A stretch of 64,000 bases of DNA from Cellulomonas cellasea. GTDB taxonomy: Bacteria; Actinomycetota; Actinomycetes; Actinomycetales; Cellulomonadaceae. The DNA lies in contig NZ_JAUDBQ010000008.1 of the NCBI RefSeq assembly GCF_030372105.1, positions 1 through 64,000 of the forward strand, written 5' to 3'. Position 1 is the first letter of the stretch; the number at the start of each line of letters is the position of its first letter. Below the pieces are notes generated by a model. That model was not told where the DNA came from and did not search any database. It saw only the letters and a program-made list of their open reading frames with translations. Positions 16,440 through 25,667 of this stretch are shown here, piece after piece. A program made the translations under genes and the position numbers.

Positions 16440-17772
16440 CGGCGGTCTCCCGTCGCGCGTCGGCGGCCTCTCTGCGCAGTGGCACCTGCGCGCGGACCAC
16501 GAACCCGCCGAGCCGCCGCTGTGTGGTCAGCAGCGTCCCGCCGTCGGCGGCCACCCGCTCGCGCATCCCCACCAGGCCGAGCCGGCCCGCGGAGCCGTCG
16601 GAGGAGCCACCGCGCCGCGGGCCCACGCCGTTGTCGGCGACCTCCAGCTCCACGGCGCCGTCGAGGTAGCGCAGCCGCACGTCGGCGTGGGCGTCCCGCC
16701 CGGCGTGCTTGCGCACGTTGGTGAGCGCCTCCTGCGCGATCCGGTACAGGTTCAGCGAGGTGACGGGCGGCAGCGGCACCGGGTCCCCCACCACCAGGTA
16801 GGTCGCACGGACCCCGCCCGCGGCGGCGGCCTCGACCAGCTCGGGGATCTTGCCGACGCCCAACGAGCCCACCGCCTCCTCGGGCCCGGCGTCCGAGTCG
16901 TCCTCGCGGAGCGTGCCCAGCAGCCCGTGCAGCTCGGAGATCGCATCGCGGGCGGCGTCCTCGACGTGCTCCATCGCGGTGGCGGCCCGCACGGCGTCGA
17001 CGTCCAGCAACGTGCGGGCCGCGGCGGCCTGCACCCCCATCAGCGACACGTGGTGGCCCACCGAGTCGTGCAGCTCACGGGCTAGCCGCAGCCGCTCGAT
17101 CGTCACCGCCTGGCTCTCCACCCGCATCCGCTCGCGCTGCAGCTCGCGCGTGCGCCACCGCATGCGGGCCCGGTCGCGCGCCGAGGCCCACGCGTGGTCG
17201 CCGAACCAGTAGGCGCCCGCGAAGTACAGGATGTTGGTAAGGAGCTGGATGAGCATGTACGCGACCATCGGGGAGAGCACGCCCACCCCCTCGAACTCCT
17301 CGAGCACGTCGGGGTCGGTGGACGCTTGGAACAGCGCCACCAGCAGCCACACGAACATCGCGATGATGACGGCGACGCGTACCCAGGTGGCGCGCCGGCG
17401 GGACGGCTCCCAGGCTCCGACGGAGTACAGCGCCATGAACAGCGCGATGTTGACCACGAGCAGCTCGGGCACCGACAGCGTGGACGTCAGCACGAAGGCG
17501 GCCGCCACCGCCACGGCCACGGCCGCCGGCCACCGCCTGCGCCAGGCGAGCGGCAGCGTCGCCGCCGCGAGGCACAGCAGCGACACCGGGCCGGACGCGG
17601 GATCGTCGTAGACCCCTGCCGTGCGGTACAGCACCCAGCTCAGCACCGCCCCGGCGAACAGCGCGGCCGCCATGGCCAGGTCCGCGCGGCGCTCGGCGGG
17701 GGCCGGGCGGCCGCGCCGCCAGTCGGGGTTGTCGGGGTGGATCGCCTGGTCGGCGGCGTCGGTGGTGCTCAC
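16432..17772 (-). CDS. Sensor histidine kinase (HisKA_3 family)
   Basis: 446 aa, GTG start. The N-terminal half holds about five membrane helices (for example AAALFAGAVLSWVLY, VVNIALFMALYSVGAW, VAVIIAMFVWLLVALF) and no large sensor domain. The dimerisation helix carries the phospho-accepting His in LARELHDSVGHHVSLM (about residue 235). The HATPase domain shows NVRKHA and VADNGVGPRRGG. Only 4 bases separate it from the esterase gene upstream, so it is probably co-transcribed with the siderophore operon. The signal is unknown. Confidence 0.9.
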   Translation of the reverse strand: MSTTDAADQAIHPDNPDWRRGRPAPAERRADLAMAAALFAGAVLSWVLYRTAGVYDDPASGPVSLLCLAAATLPLAWRRRWPAAVAVAVAAAFVLTSTLSVPELLVVNIALFMALYSVGAWEPSRRRATWVRVAVIIAMFVWLLVALFQASTDPDVLEEFEGVGVLSPMVAYMLIQLLTNILYFAGAYWFGDHAWASARDRARMRWRTRELQRERMRVESQAVTIERLRLARELHDSVGHHVSLMGVQAAAARTLLDVDAVRAATAMEHVEDAARDAISELHGLLGTLREDDSDAGPEEAVGSLGVGKIPELVEAAAAGGVRATYLVVGDPVPLPPVTSLNLYRIAQEALTNVRKHAGRDAHADVRLRYLDGAVELEVADNGVGPRRGGSSDGSAGRLGLVGMRERVAADGGTLLTTQRRLGGFVVRAQVPLRREAADARRETADV

Positions 17773-17776
17773 GCCG

Positions 17777-19087
17777 TCACGGTAGCGGGCCCTCAGCGCG
17801 CGACGGGCGCAGCGCCCGTGCCAGCCCGTCGATCATGGCCGGGTGCCACCACGCCCAGTCGTGGCCCCCGGTCACCACGGTGAGCTGTGCGTCGTGCCCG
17901 TGGCGCGCCAGCTCGCCGCGCAGCTCGCGGCAGGCGCCCAGCATCTCCGGCTCGAGGGCGCCGACTTGCAGTTCCACCCGTGCCGGCTCCGCGGCGAGCA
18001 GCGGCCCGGCCAGGTCGAAGCGCCACAGCGACGGCGACTGCGCGACCGCGGCGCCGACCTGGCCACCGCCCAACGCCACGAGCCACAGCGCCGCCAGCCC
18101 GCCGAAGCTCGCCCCGGCGGCGACCACCTGCGCGGGGTCGCCACTGATGCCGACGCGCTGGCGCACCGCGGGCAGCAGATCCCGCAGCACGAAGTCCGTG
18201 GCGCCGCCGGGCACGCCGAGCTCCTCCCACCGGGTGGGCACGTCGCCCGAGTCCACGAGCACCGCCCGGGTCGGCGGCAGCGCGCCCGCGCGGATCGCGG
18301 CGTCCAGGCTCCCGGCGAGCGGCAGGGCCTGCGCCCACACCTGCCCGTCGAACACGACGGCCAGCGGCAGCACGTCCTCGGACGAGGATCCGGGCGGCTC
18401 GTACAGCCACACCCGCCAGGCGCGCCGGGCAGGAGTGGCGGCAAAGTCGATGACGCTCAGCGCCCGCTCCCCGGGACACGCGCGCCACGGGTGGGCGGGC
18501 GCGGCAGGGCCCTCGACCACCGAGACGGCGGTGTCGTGCATGGTCGCCGATCGCAAGGGGTTGCGCGGGTCGGGCGAGCCGGCCATCGCGGCGAGGCGGA
18601 TGGCGCGGCGGTCGGCGGCTGCCCACCAGGGCGGCAGCCCGTCGCCGCGGTGGGCGGTGACCACGTAGGACGCGCGCCAATCCCGGGGCATCCGATAGGA
18701 CAGCGTCCACAGGTCGGAGCCCTCGAGCCGGGTCAGCTCGCTGGCGCCCAGGTCGCGCACGTCGAGCACGCCGTTGGCGCTCAGCAGCACCGCCGACGCG
18801 CAGGCGTCCTCCACCACCCACGTGTAGACGCACTCGCCGCTCGCCGGGTCGCTGTCGTCGATCGTCGGCGACGGCCCGGCGAGCAGCCGCGCGGCGAGGT
18901 CACGGCGCCTGCCCGAGGTGGCCTCGGCGCCCCCCGCCCGGGCCTCGCGCCACGCGCGCTCGGGCTCGCCCACGACGCGCGGCACGCGCTCGATCCCGGG
19001 AGCGGCCATGGGCTTGCGCTCGTCGAAGCGCTGCCCGTGGACGTGGTGGGAGCGCGGCTCGGGAGGCGCGACGGTGCGTCGGGTCAC
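17777..19087 (-). CDS. Enterochelin esterase-like ferric-siderophore hydrolase
   Basis: 436 aa. It has an N-terminal all-beta domain like that of Fes (VYTWVVEDACASAVLLSANG, DLWTLSYRMPRDWRASYVVTAHRGDG) and a C-terminal alpha/beta hydrolase. The nucleophile elbow is GASFGG (Ser near residue 324) and the catalytic His lies in TGGHDWAWWHPAM. Fes-type enzymes cleave imported ferric-siderophores in the cytoplasm to release iron. The GTG start overlaps the stop of the siderophore-interacting protein gene, and no signal peptide is seen. Both support a role in iron release after uptake. Confidence 0.85.
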   Translation of the reverse strand: MTRRTVAPPEPRSHHVHGQRFDERKPMAAPGIERVPRVVGEPERAWREARAGGAEATSGRRRDLAARLLAGPSPTIDDSDPASGECVYTWVVEDACASAVLLSANGVLDVRDLGASELTRLEGSDLWTLSYRMPRDWRASYVVTAHRGDGLPPWWAAADRRAIRLAAMAGSPDPRNPLRSATMHDTAVSVVEGPAAPAHPWRACPGERALSVIDFAATPARRAWRVWLYEPPGSSSEDVLPLAVVFDGQVWAQALPLAGSLDAAIRAGALPPTRAVLVDSGDVPTRWEELGVPGGATDFVLRDLLPAVRQRVGISGDPAQVVAAGASFGGLAALWLVALGGGQVGAAVAQSPSLWRFDLAGPLLAAEPARVELQVGALEPEMLGACRELRGELARHGHDAQLTVVTGGHDWAWWHPAMIDGLARALRPSRAEGPLP

Positions 19088-19971
19088 GGCGCCGCCACGA
19101 TCCCGGCGGCGGCGGTGGCAGGCACGGGCGCCTCGTCACCGGGCTCGACCTCGAGCTCGCCGTCCACCCGGTCGTGGTCGGACTCCTTGCCGTACCCGAC
19201 CTCGGTGATCCCGTGATGCCAGTACCCGATGATGAGCTGCTGGCGCCTGTCGAAGCCGGTCTCGCGCAGATGCCGCCGCAGCTCGCGGACCACTGCGGAC
19301 TCCGCGGCCACCCACACCCGGGCCGTGCCGCCCGCCGCCACCACGTCCTCGGGCGGCAGGGCCATGGCCAGCACCGCGTCCTGCAGCATGCGCGTGGAGC
19401 CTGCCGGGGCGCCGTCGCGGTGCAGCCAGCGCACCTCGACGCCCGGGGGCCTGCTCAGGCCCTGCTCCTCGCCGGCGTCCGCGACCTCGATGATCGCGAG
19501 CCCGCGCGTGGTGGCGGGCAGGTGCTCGAGGATCCACCCGACGGCCGGCAGCCCGGTCTCGTCGGCCACCAGCACGATCCAGTCGCACACCCCCGGCACC
19601 AGGCCGCCGCCGGCCAGCAGGCCGAGCCGGTCGCCCGGCTCCACCCGCTCGGCCCACGCCGACGCGAGCCCCTCGTCGCCGTGCCGCACGAAGTCCACGT
19701 CGAGCTCGCCGGCCTGCGCGTCGGCGCGGCGCATCGTGTAGGTGCGGACCCGGTCCCGCTGGCCGGGCGCCCACACGTACCTGCGGTTCTCCCGGACGGG
19801 CAGGTCGAGGCGGCCGCCGGCGCCCGGGAAGTAGAGCTTGATGTTGGGCGGCCCGGTCACCGAGAGGAACGCCTCGACCTCGGGGCCCGCGAACGTCACC
19901 CGGCGCATCCGCGGGGTCACGTCCACCACCCGCACGACCTCGGCGCTCACGGGCAGGCTGTCGGCGGTCAT
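19084..19971 (-). CDS. Siderophore-interacting protein (FAD-binding ferric reductase)
   Basis: 295 aa. The FAD domain has the RTYTMRR motif (near residue 87) of the SIP/ViuB family. The C-terminal NAD(P)H-like domain contains WVAAESAVVRELRRHLRE and the ending IIGYWHHG, both typical of the family. Such proteins reduce iron in ferric-siderophores in the cytoplasm. ATG overlaps the stop of the ATPase gene (ATGA) and the end overlaps the esterase start, giving tight coupling to import. Confidence 0.92.
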   Translation of the reverse strand: MTADSLPVSAEVVRVVDVTPRMRRVTFAGPEVEAFLSVTGPPNIKLYFPGAGGRLDLPVRENRRYVWAPGQRDRVRTYTMRRADAQAGELDVDFVRHGDEGLASAWAERVEPGDRLGLLAGGGLVPGVCDWIVLVADETGLPAVGWILEHLPATTRGLAIIEVADAGEEQGLSRPPGVEVRWLHRDGAPAGSTRMLQDAVLAMALPPEDVVAAGGTARVWVAAESAVVRELRRHLRETGFDRRQQLIIGYWHHGITEVGYGKESDHDRVDGELEVEPGDEAPVPATAAAGIVAAP

Positions 19972-20822
19972 CGGGTCTCCCGGGTGGTGGTCAGAACAGG
20001 CGCGTCGTTCAGGGCAGGGCGGGCAGGGCGGGCGGGCCGGTCGGCGTCGAGCGGCACGACCATCGGCCGGCCCGTCACGGGATCCGGCACGCACACGCAC
20101 TCGATGTCGTAGACCGCGCCGATCAGCTCCGCCGTCACGATGTCCTCCGGGGCGCCGGTGGCGACCACGCGCCCGTCCTTCATGGCGATCACGTGGTCGG
20201 CGTAGCGGAACGCCATGTTGAGGTCGTGCAGCACCGCGACGAGCGTGTAGTCGCCGGTGTCGTGCAGGCGGCGGCACAGGCTCAGCACCTCGATCTGGTG
20301 CGCGATGTCCAGGAACGTCGTCGGCTCGTCGAGCAGCAGCACCGGCGTCTGCTGCGCGAGCACCAGCGCGAGCCACACCCGCTGCCGCTGCCCGCCCGAG
20401 AGCTGGTCCACGGCGTGCTCGGCGAGGTCCGCCACACCGGTGGCCGTCATCGCCTCCAGCACGGCGCGCTCGTCGGCGGCGGACCACTGCCGCAGCATCG
20501 ACTGGTGCGGGAACCGCCCCCGGGACACCAGGTCCGCGACGGTGATGCCGTCGGGCGCGGTGGAGCTCTGCGGCAGCAGCCCCAGGCGCCGGGCGACCTC
20601 GCGCGAGGAGTACTCGGTGATCGCCTTGCCGTCCAGCACCACCCGCCCGGCCCGCGGGGCGAGCAGCCGCGAGAGCGCGCGCAGCAGCGTCGACTTGCCG
20701 CACGCGTTGGGGCCGATGATCGCCGTGAACGACCCGGTGGGGATCTCGACGTCGAGGCCGGTCGAGACGATCCGGCCGTCGTAGCCGACGGTCAGGCCCT
20801 GGGCGGCGAGCGTGGAAGTCAT
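19968..20822 (-). CDS. Iron-siderophore ABC transporter ATP-binding protein (FepC type)
   Basis: 284 aa. The Walker A is GPNACGKST, the variant with Ala-Cys that is characteristic of FepC/FecE siderophore ATPases. Signature [12 protein letters not shown], Walker B LLLDEPTTFLD and switch His (AVLHDLN) follow. A C-terminal tail of about 30 residues rich in Pro/Arg is extra. It sits 32 bases after the second permease gene, with an AAGGA-type ribosome site. Confidence 0.93.
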   Translation of the reverse strand: MTSTLAAQGLTVGYDGRIVSTGLDVEIPTGSFTAIIGPNACGKSTLLRALSRLLAPRAGRVVLDGKAITEYSSREVARRLGLLPQSSTAPDGITVADLVSRGRFPHQSMLRQWSAADERAVLEAMTATGVADLAEHAVDQLSGGQRQRVWLALVLAQQTPVLLLDEPTTFLDIAHQIEVLSLCRRLHDTGDYTLVAVLHDLNMAFRYADHVIAMKDGRVVATGAPEDIVTAELIGAVYDIECVCVPDPVTGRPMVVPLDADRPARPARPALNDAPVLTTTRETR

Positions 20823-20854
20823 GGAAGGTCCTTCGTCGTGGTTCACGCGCGGCC

Positions 20855-21931
20855 TCACACCTGGCGCGATCGGGTCAGCAGCCACAGCAGGTACGCCCCG
20901 CCGAGCAGGCCGGTCATGCGCCCGATCGGGATGGCGGCGTTCACCGGCAGGTGCTGGGTCAGCAGGTCGGCGGCGACGACGAGCGCGGCGCCCATGAACG
21001 CCGAGGAGGCCAGCGGCGCCCGCACCGAGCGCGTCACGCGCACCACGAGCTGCGGCGCGGCGAGGGCGACGAACGCGATGGGCCCGGCCGAGGCTGTGGC
21101 CAGCGCCGTCATCCCGACAGCCGCGACCATCAGCACCAGGCGGGTGCGCTCGACGCGGACCCCGAGCTGCCGGGCGGCGTCGTCGCCCATCTCCATCAGG
21201 TCGAGGTGCCGGCCGAGGGCGAGCACCACGGGCAGCAGCACCGCGAAGCCCACGGCCACCGGCCACACGTGCTCCCAGGCGCGCGCGTTGAGCGAGCCCG
21301 CCAGCCAGATCTCGGCGGACATGGCCTGCTCGATGCCGGCCCGCGCGAGCAGCAGCGTGTTCACCGCGGCGAGCATGGACCCGACGCCGATGCCGACCAG
21401 CACCAGGCGGAAGCCGCCGGTCACCCCGCCCTTGGAGGCGAGCGCGTAGACGGCCAGCGCGGTCAGCAGCCCGCCGGCCACAGCGCTCACCGACGTGGCC
21501 GTGGCGCCCGCGTTGAACAGCACGATCTGCGCGACGGCGCCCGTCGCGGCGCCCGTGGTGAAGCCGATGACGTCGGGCGAGCCGAGCGCGTTGCGGGAGA
21601 TCGACTGGAAGACCGCGCCGGCGGTGCCCAGGCAGGCGCCGACGAACACCGCCGTCAGCAGTCGCGGCAGTCGGATGTCGGTGACGACCTTGCGGGTCAC
21701 CGCGTCGTCGGTGCTGCCCGTCAGTCCCGCGAGGACCTCCGACGGGGTGAGCGGGATGGTGCCGGTGGCCATCACCAGCACCCCGAGCACCAGGATCAGC
21801 GCCGTCAGCGCGAGGCAGACGGCTGTGGTGCGGGGATGCCAGCGCCAGGACAGGCCCCCGCGTCGGAAGGCGCGTGAGCGCGGCGCGGGCGCGTGGCCCG
21901 CGGCGTCGGGCAGGGCGGTGGCGGCGGTCAT
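20855..21931 (-). CDS. Iron-siderophore ABC transporter permease (FepG type)
   Basis: 358 aa in the FecCD family with about ten membrane helices. Family motifs include RLPRLLTAVFVGACLGTAG near residue 92, NALGSPDVIGFTTGAA, and GPIAFVALAAPQLV in the ATPase-coupling region. It forms the heterodimeric channel with the upstream permease; the ATG overlaps that gene's stop. Confidence 0.92.
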   Translation of the reverse strand: MTAATALPDAAGHAPAPRSRAFRRGGLSWRWHPRTTAVCLALTALILVLGVLVMATGTIPLTPSEVLAGLTGSTDDAVTRKVVTDIRLPRLLTAVFVGACLGTAGAVFQSISRNALGSPDVIGFTTGAATGAVAQIVLFNAGATATSVSAVAGGLLTALAVYALASKGGVTGGFRLVLVGIGVGSMLAAVNTLLLARAGIEQAMSAEIWLAGSLNARAWEHVWPVAVGFAVLLPVVLALGRHLDLMEMGDDAARQLGVRVERTRLVLMVAAVGMTALATASAGPIAFVALAAPQLVVRVTRSVRAPLASSAFMGAALVVAADLLTQHLPVNAAIPIGRMTGLLGGAYLLWLLTRSRQV

Positions 21932-22977
21932 AGCTGGGCGAACCTCCGGCGGCGGACGAGGGCGATGAAGAAGGGCCCGCCGATGACCGCCGACATCACG
22001 CCCGCGCCGATCTCGCCGGGATGCGCGATGACCCGCCCGAGCACGTCGGCGCCCAGCAGCACGATCATGGCGAACAGCGCGGACCATGGCAGCACGCGCC
22101 GCTGGTCGGGGCCCACGACGAGCCGCGCCATATGCGGCGCCGCGAGCCCGACGAAGGCGATGGGCCCGGCGGCGGCCGTCGCGGAGCCTGCGAGCAGCAG
22201 CACAGCCACCGACGCGAGGGTCCAGGTGCGGCGGCCGTTCAGCCCGAGCGCAGTGCTCATGTCGGAGCCGAGCGCGACGGCGTTGAGCGACGGCGCCACG
22301 GCGATGGCCAGCACCACGCCGACCACGATGCTCGCCGCGACCACCGGCACCGCGTCCATGCCCCGGCCCTGCAACGACCCGGTCGCCCAGGCGCGGAACG
22401 CGTCGAGGGCGCGGTCGGGCGAGTTGATGATGACGATCGAGGTCAGCGCCGCGAGCATCACGCTCAGGCCCGCGCCGGCCAGCACGAGCCGCACCGGGTT
22501 GGTGCCCGCGTCATGCGCGCGGCCGAGCATGAGCACCGCCACCGCCGCGAGTCCCGCGCCGAGGTACCCGAACCAGACGTACCCGCCGATGCCGTTGAGC
22601 CCGAAGGCCGAGACGCCCAGCACGATCGCGGCCGCGGCGCCGGCGTTGACGCCCAGCACCCCTGGCTCGGCGAGCGCGTTGCGCGTCATCGCCTGCATCA
22701 ACGCGCCGGAGATGCCGAGCGCGGCGCCGACCAGCACCGCGATGATCGTGCGCGGCACCCGCAGCTCCCGCACGATCAGGTGCAGGTCGTTGCCCGGGTC
22801 GTAGGCGGTGAACGCCGAGATCGTCTCCGACAGCGGGATCTGCCGTGACCCGAGCGCCAGGCTGGCCAGCAGCAGCACGGCCAGGCACACCCAGGAGACG
22901 GCCAGCCCGGCCCGCCGCCTCGTGCGAGGCGACGGGCCGGGAGTGCGGCCCATGGTGCGGGCCGGGGCGATCGACAT
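21928..22977 (-). CDS. Iron-siderophore ABC transporter permease (FepD type)
   Basis: 349 aa in the FecCD family, with about ten helices. Typical motifs are LRVPRTIIAVLVGAALGISG, NALAEPGVLGVNAGAA and GPIAFVGLAAPHMAR, the last with the PHMAR variant usual for FepD-like partners. The gene begins 11 bases after the binding-protein stop and overlaps the next permease start (ATGA). Confidence 0.92.
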   Translation of the reverse strand: MSIAPARTMGRTPGPSPRTRRRAGLAVSWVCLAVLLLASLALGSRQIPLSETISAFTAYDPGNDLHLIVRELRVPRTIIAVLVGAALGISGALMQAMTRNALAEPGVLGVNAGAAAAIVLGVSAFGLNGIGGYVWFGYLGAGLAAVAVLMLGRAHDAGTNPVRLVLAGAGLSVMLAALTSIVIINSPDRALDAFRAWATGSLQGRGMDAVPVVAASIVVGVVLAIAVAPSLNAVALGSDMSTALGLNGRRTWTLASVAVLLLAGSATAAAGPIAFVGLAAPHMARLVVGPDQRRVLPWSALFAMIVLLGADVLGRVIAHPGEIGAGVMSAVIGGPFFIALVRRRRFAQL

Positions 22978-22988
22978 GAGGGGCCGAG

Positions 22989-23996
22989 TCAGCTCAGCTG
23001 CTCGACGAGCGTGTCGACGAGCGAGGTGGCGCTGTAGAGGTCCAGCCGGAACGACAGGCCCATCGGGTAGACCTGCTTGCTCTGCACGGCCGGCAGGTTC
23101 GCCAGCGTCGGGTCGGCGAGGAACCGCTCGACGTCGGGGGCCTCACCGGAGAGCAGGAACACGCTGTCGCCGCCGATGGCCGCGGTCAGGTTCTCGAAAG
23201 ACACCCAGGCGACGTCCTGGCGCACCTGCTCGGACGTGTCGAGCCCGTCGGGGGCCGCGACCACCTCGATGCCCAGGCCGTCGAAGAGCTGCGCCCACGG
23301 GCTGGTCGTCTTGGCGACTGCGGAGTCCGACTCGGCGCCGTTGTAGCTGACGATGCTCGCGACGCCGGGGTCGACGGTGATCTTCTTCGCGGCGTCGGCC
23401 ACGTAGGCGTCGAAGTCGGCTGCCGCTGCCGCCGCCTCGTCCTCTAGGCCGGTCGCCGCGCCCAGCTCGGTCGCGAGGTCCTGCCAGGTCTGGCTGGAGT
23501 AGTCCACGACGATCGTCGGGAAGAGCTCGCTGAGCTGCGCGTACTGGTCGAGCACGCTGTCGGCGCCGCTGGTGGAGACGATGACCAGGTCGGGCTCGGC
23601 CGCGATGACCGCCTCGAGGTCGAACTCGAGGTTCGGGTACAGGATCTCGACGCCGCGCTCGACGGCCAGGTCGCCCCACTGGCGGAAGAAGCCGTTCGCG
23701 TCGGCGGAGGCGGTGTCAGGCTTGCTCGCGGCCGAGGCCACGACGGGGGCGTCGATGGCGAGCAGGGTGCCCGTGGCGCTCATGGCCGTGGAGACGATCC
23801 GCTCGGGCTTCGCCTCGATGACCGTCTCACCCGCCTCATGCGTGATGGTGCGCGGCCACGACGCGTCCTCGGTGGCCTCGGCCCCGGCTGTGGCTCCTGC
23901 CTCGGCGGCGGGCTCGGGCGAGCTGCAGGCGCTCAGGGCGAGGGCGGCGAGGGCGAGCGTCACGGCTGCCTTCGAGCGCAGACGGAGGGACTTCAC
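22989..23996 (-). CDS. Iron-siderophore ABC transporter substrate-binding lipoprotein
   Basis: 335 aa, GTG start with GAGGAG eight bases upstream. A lipoprotein signal with lipobox LSAC (lipidated Cys24) precedes an acidic linker. The binding fold shows RIVSTAMSATGTLLAID, FDLEAVIAAEPDLVIVST and the long central helix region of class III (FepB/BtuF) proteins. It captures the ferric-siderophore outside the membrane. First gene of the operon, 56 bases downstream of an iron box. Confidence 0.92.
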   Translation of the reverse strand: MKSLRLRSKAAVTLALAALALSACSSPEPAAEAGATAGAEATEDASWPRTITHEAGETVIEAKPERIVSTAMSATGTLLAIDAPVVASAASKPDTASADANGFFRQWGDLAVERGVEILYPNLEFDLEAVIAAEPDLVIVSTSGADSVLDQYAQLSELFPTIVVDYSSQTWQDLATELGAATGLEDEAAAAAADFDAYVADAAKKITVDPGVASIVSYNGAESDSAVAKTTSPWAQLFDGLGIEVVAAPDGLDTSEQVRQDVAWVSFENLTAAIGGDSVFLLSGEAPDVERFLADPTLANLPAVQSKQVYPMGLSFRLDLYSATSLVDTLVEQLS

Positions 23997-24051
23997 GGTG
24001 GGGGCTCCTCTGGGGGACGGTGCGAGACGCGACTGCGCTCCGTGGTGGAAG

Positions 24052-24070
24052 TTAGCAGAGCCTTGCCTAA
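24052..24070. promoter_or_regulatory. DtxR/IdeR-type iron box
   Basis: TTAGCAGAGCCTTGCCTAA is a 19-bp site with TTAG/CTAA ends and a GCCT core, close to the DtxR/IdeR consensus TTAGGTTAGGCTAACCTAA. It lies 56 bp before the first siderophore uptake gene. Repression by the Fe(II)-bound regulator when iron is plentiful is the expected control. Confidence 0.8.
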
Positions 24071-24180
24071 GTGAGGTAACCCTTCCAGAGGATGGCCTCA
24101 CTTCGGATCCCCAGGTCAGAACGTTAAGCAGGCCATCGCCCCGGCCCCTCAGGACGTTGGGCCCACCCGTCGCGGCAGCG

Positions 24181-24705
24181 TCACCCGGCCTCGTAGACGC
24201 GCAGCCAGCGCGTGAGGATCGGCTCCAGGGCGGCCCGATCCGCGGCCGAGAGCTGCTCCACGAGCCGCCGCTCGTTCCGCATGTGCTCGGCGAACGCGGC
24301 GTCGATGACCTCGAGCCCGGCCGGCGTGAGCGCGACGATGCGCCGACGCCCGTCCCCGTCAGCCGCCCTGCGCTCCACGAGCCCCGCGGCCACGAGCCTG
24401 TCGACGCGCTTGGTCATCGCACCGGTGGTGACCATCGTGTGCCGCGCGAGGTCGACGGGGGCCCGCTCATACGGCGCCCCGGCCCTGCGGAGCGCGGCGA
24501 GCACGTCGAACTCCCCTTCGCCGAGGCCGTGGCGCTCGTAGACGGCGACGAGCTCGGCGGTGAGGTGGGCCGCGAGGCGGTGCAACCGCCCGATGACCCC
24601 CTGGGGCGCGACATCGAGGTCCGGGCGCTCGCGTCGCCACTCCGCCTGGATACGGGCGACCCGGTCGCCCGCCTCGCCTGCCTCGCCGCGGTCCACATCA
24701 CTCAT
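24181..24705 (-). CDS. MarR family transcriptional regulator
   Basis: 174 aa, typical MarR length. The winged-helix region spans GEGEFDVLAALRRAG, VDLARHTMVTTGAMTKRVDRLVAAGLVERR and the wing ADGDGRRRIVALTPAG. It is divergent from an EamA transporter gene, and CTTCC/GGAAG inverted repeats fill the short intergenic space. The simplest reading is that it represses the transporter and itself. Confidence 0.9.
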   Translation of the reverse strand: MSDVDRGEAGEAGDRVARIQAEWRRERPDLDVAPQGVIGRLHRLAAHLTAELVAVYERHGLGEGEFDVLAALRRAGAPYERAPVDLARHTMVTTGAMTKRVDRLVAAGLVERRAADGDGRRRIVALTPAGLEVIDAAFAEHMRNERRLVEQLSAADRAALEPILTRWLRVYEAG

Positions 24706-24718
24706 CCGGCGATGATAG

Positions 24719-24753
24719 CTTCCCCGGAAGATATAGTCGCTTCCATGGAAGCG
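24719..24753. promoter_or_regulatory. Double inverted repeat, probable MarR operator over the EamA start codon
   Basis: Two sites share the half CTTCC/GGAAG. CTTCC-CC-GGAAG lies at 24719-24730. The perfect 16-bp palindrome CGCTTCCATGGAAGCG lies at 24738-24753, with the EamA ATG (24745) at its centre. The sites are about 21 bp apart, two helical turns. Regulator binding would block transcription of both genes. Confidence 0.75.
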
Positions 24754-25650
24754 AAATGGCGCTGGATCCTCATCACGGCGATTGCCCCGGTGGCCTGGGG
24801 GTCGAACTACTTCGTGACCCGCCAGTACCTGCCCGTCGACTCGCCGCTGTGGGGCTCCGCGCTGCGCGCCCTGCCCGCCGGCGCCATCCTGCTGCTCCTC
24901 GCGCGACGGCTCCCCCGCGGCTCATGGTGGTGGCGGTCGCTCGTCCTGGGCACGCTCAACGTCGGGGCGTTCTTCATCCTGATCTACATCGCCTCCCAGC
25001 TGCTGCCCTCCAACGTGGCGTCGACGATCATGGCCTCCTCGGCGCTCGTGCTGATGCTGCTCGCCTGGCCGCTGCTCTCCGAGCGGCCCGCCGCCGCCGG
25101 CGCCGTCGGCGCGGTGACCGGTGTCGCGGGCGTCGCGGTGCTGCTGCTCGGAGGCGGCGCGCAGGCTCCCGGGTGGGGCGTGGCCGCGTCGATCGCGGCG
25201 ATGGCCATGTCGTCCCTCGGCTTCGTCCTGACGAAGCGGTGGGCGCCGACGGAGTCGACCGTCGCCGTGACGTCCTGGCAGCTCATCGGAGGTGGCGCGC
25301 TGATCGTGCCCGCCGCGCTACTGGTCGAGGGCCCGCCACCATCGCTCGACTCCCCCGCGCTGCTGGGATTCGGCTACGTCACGCTGGTGGCGACGGCGCT
25401 CGCCTACGTCGCCTGGTTCGCCGGCCTGCGCCGACTGCCCGCAGGCGCCGTCGGCGCGATCGGGCTGCTCAACCCCGTCACGGGCGTCCTGCTGGGCACG
25501 GTGGCCGCCGGCGAGGCGTTCGGCCCGCGGCAGGCGGCCGGCGCCGCGCTCGTCCTCCTCGGCGTGCTGGTCAGCCAGCAGCGCGGCGCCGCCACGGGGC
25601 GCGTGCGCACCCCGTGGCGGCAGAAGTCAGCGCCATGCGCGCTTCCTTGA
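24745..25650 (+). CDS. EamA/DMT family membrane transporter
   Basis: 301 aa with ten hydrophobic helices in two EamA repeats (from ILITAIAPVAWGSNYFVTRQYLP and from GWGVAASIAAMAMSSLGFVLTKRW). The second repeat ends with GAIGLLNPVTGVLLGTVAAGEAFGPRQAAGAALVLLGV. Relatives export amino acids, nucleosides or drugs. No separate ribosome site is visible because the operator covers the start, so the mRNA may be leaderless or nearly so. Control by the divergent MarR is likely. Confidence 0.88.
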   Translation: MEAKWRWILITAIAPVAWGSNYFVTRQYLPVDSPLWGSALRALPAGAILLLLARRLPRGSWWWRSLVLGTLNVGAFFILIYIASQLLPSNVASTIMASSALVLMLLAWPLLSERPAAAGAVGAVTGVAGVAVLLLGGGAQAPGWGVAASIAAMAMSSLGFVLTKRWAPTESTVAVTSWQLIGGGALIVPAALLVEGPPPSLDSPALLGFGYVTLVATALAYVAWFAGLRRLPAGAVGAIGLLNPVTGVLLGTVAAGEAFGPRQAAGAALVLLGVLVSQQRGAATGRVRTPWRQKSAPCALP

Positions 25651-25667
25651 CCTTGACCGCCGCGCGC

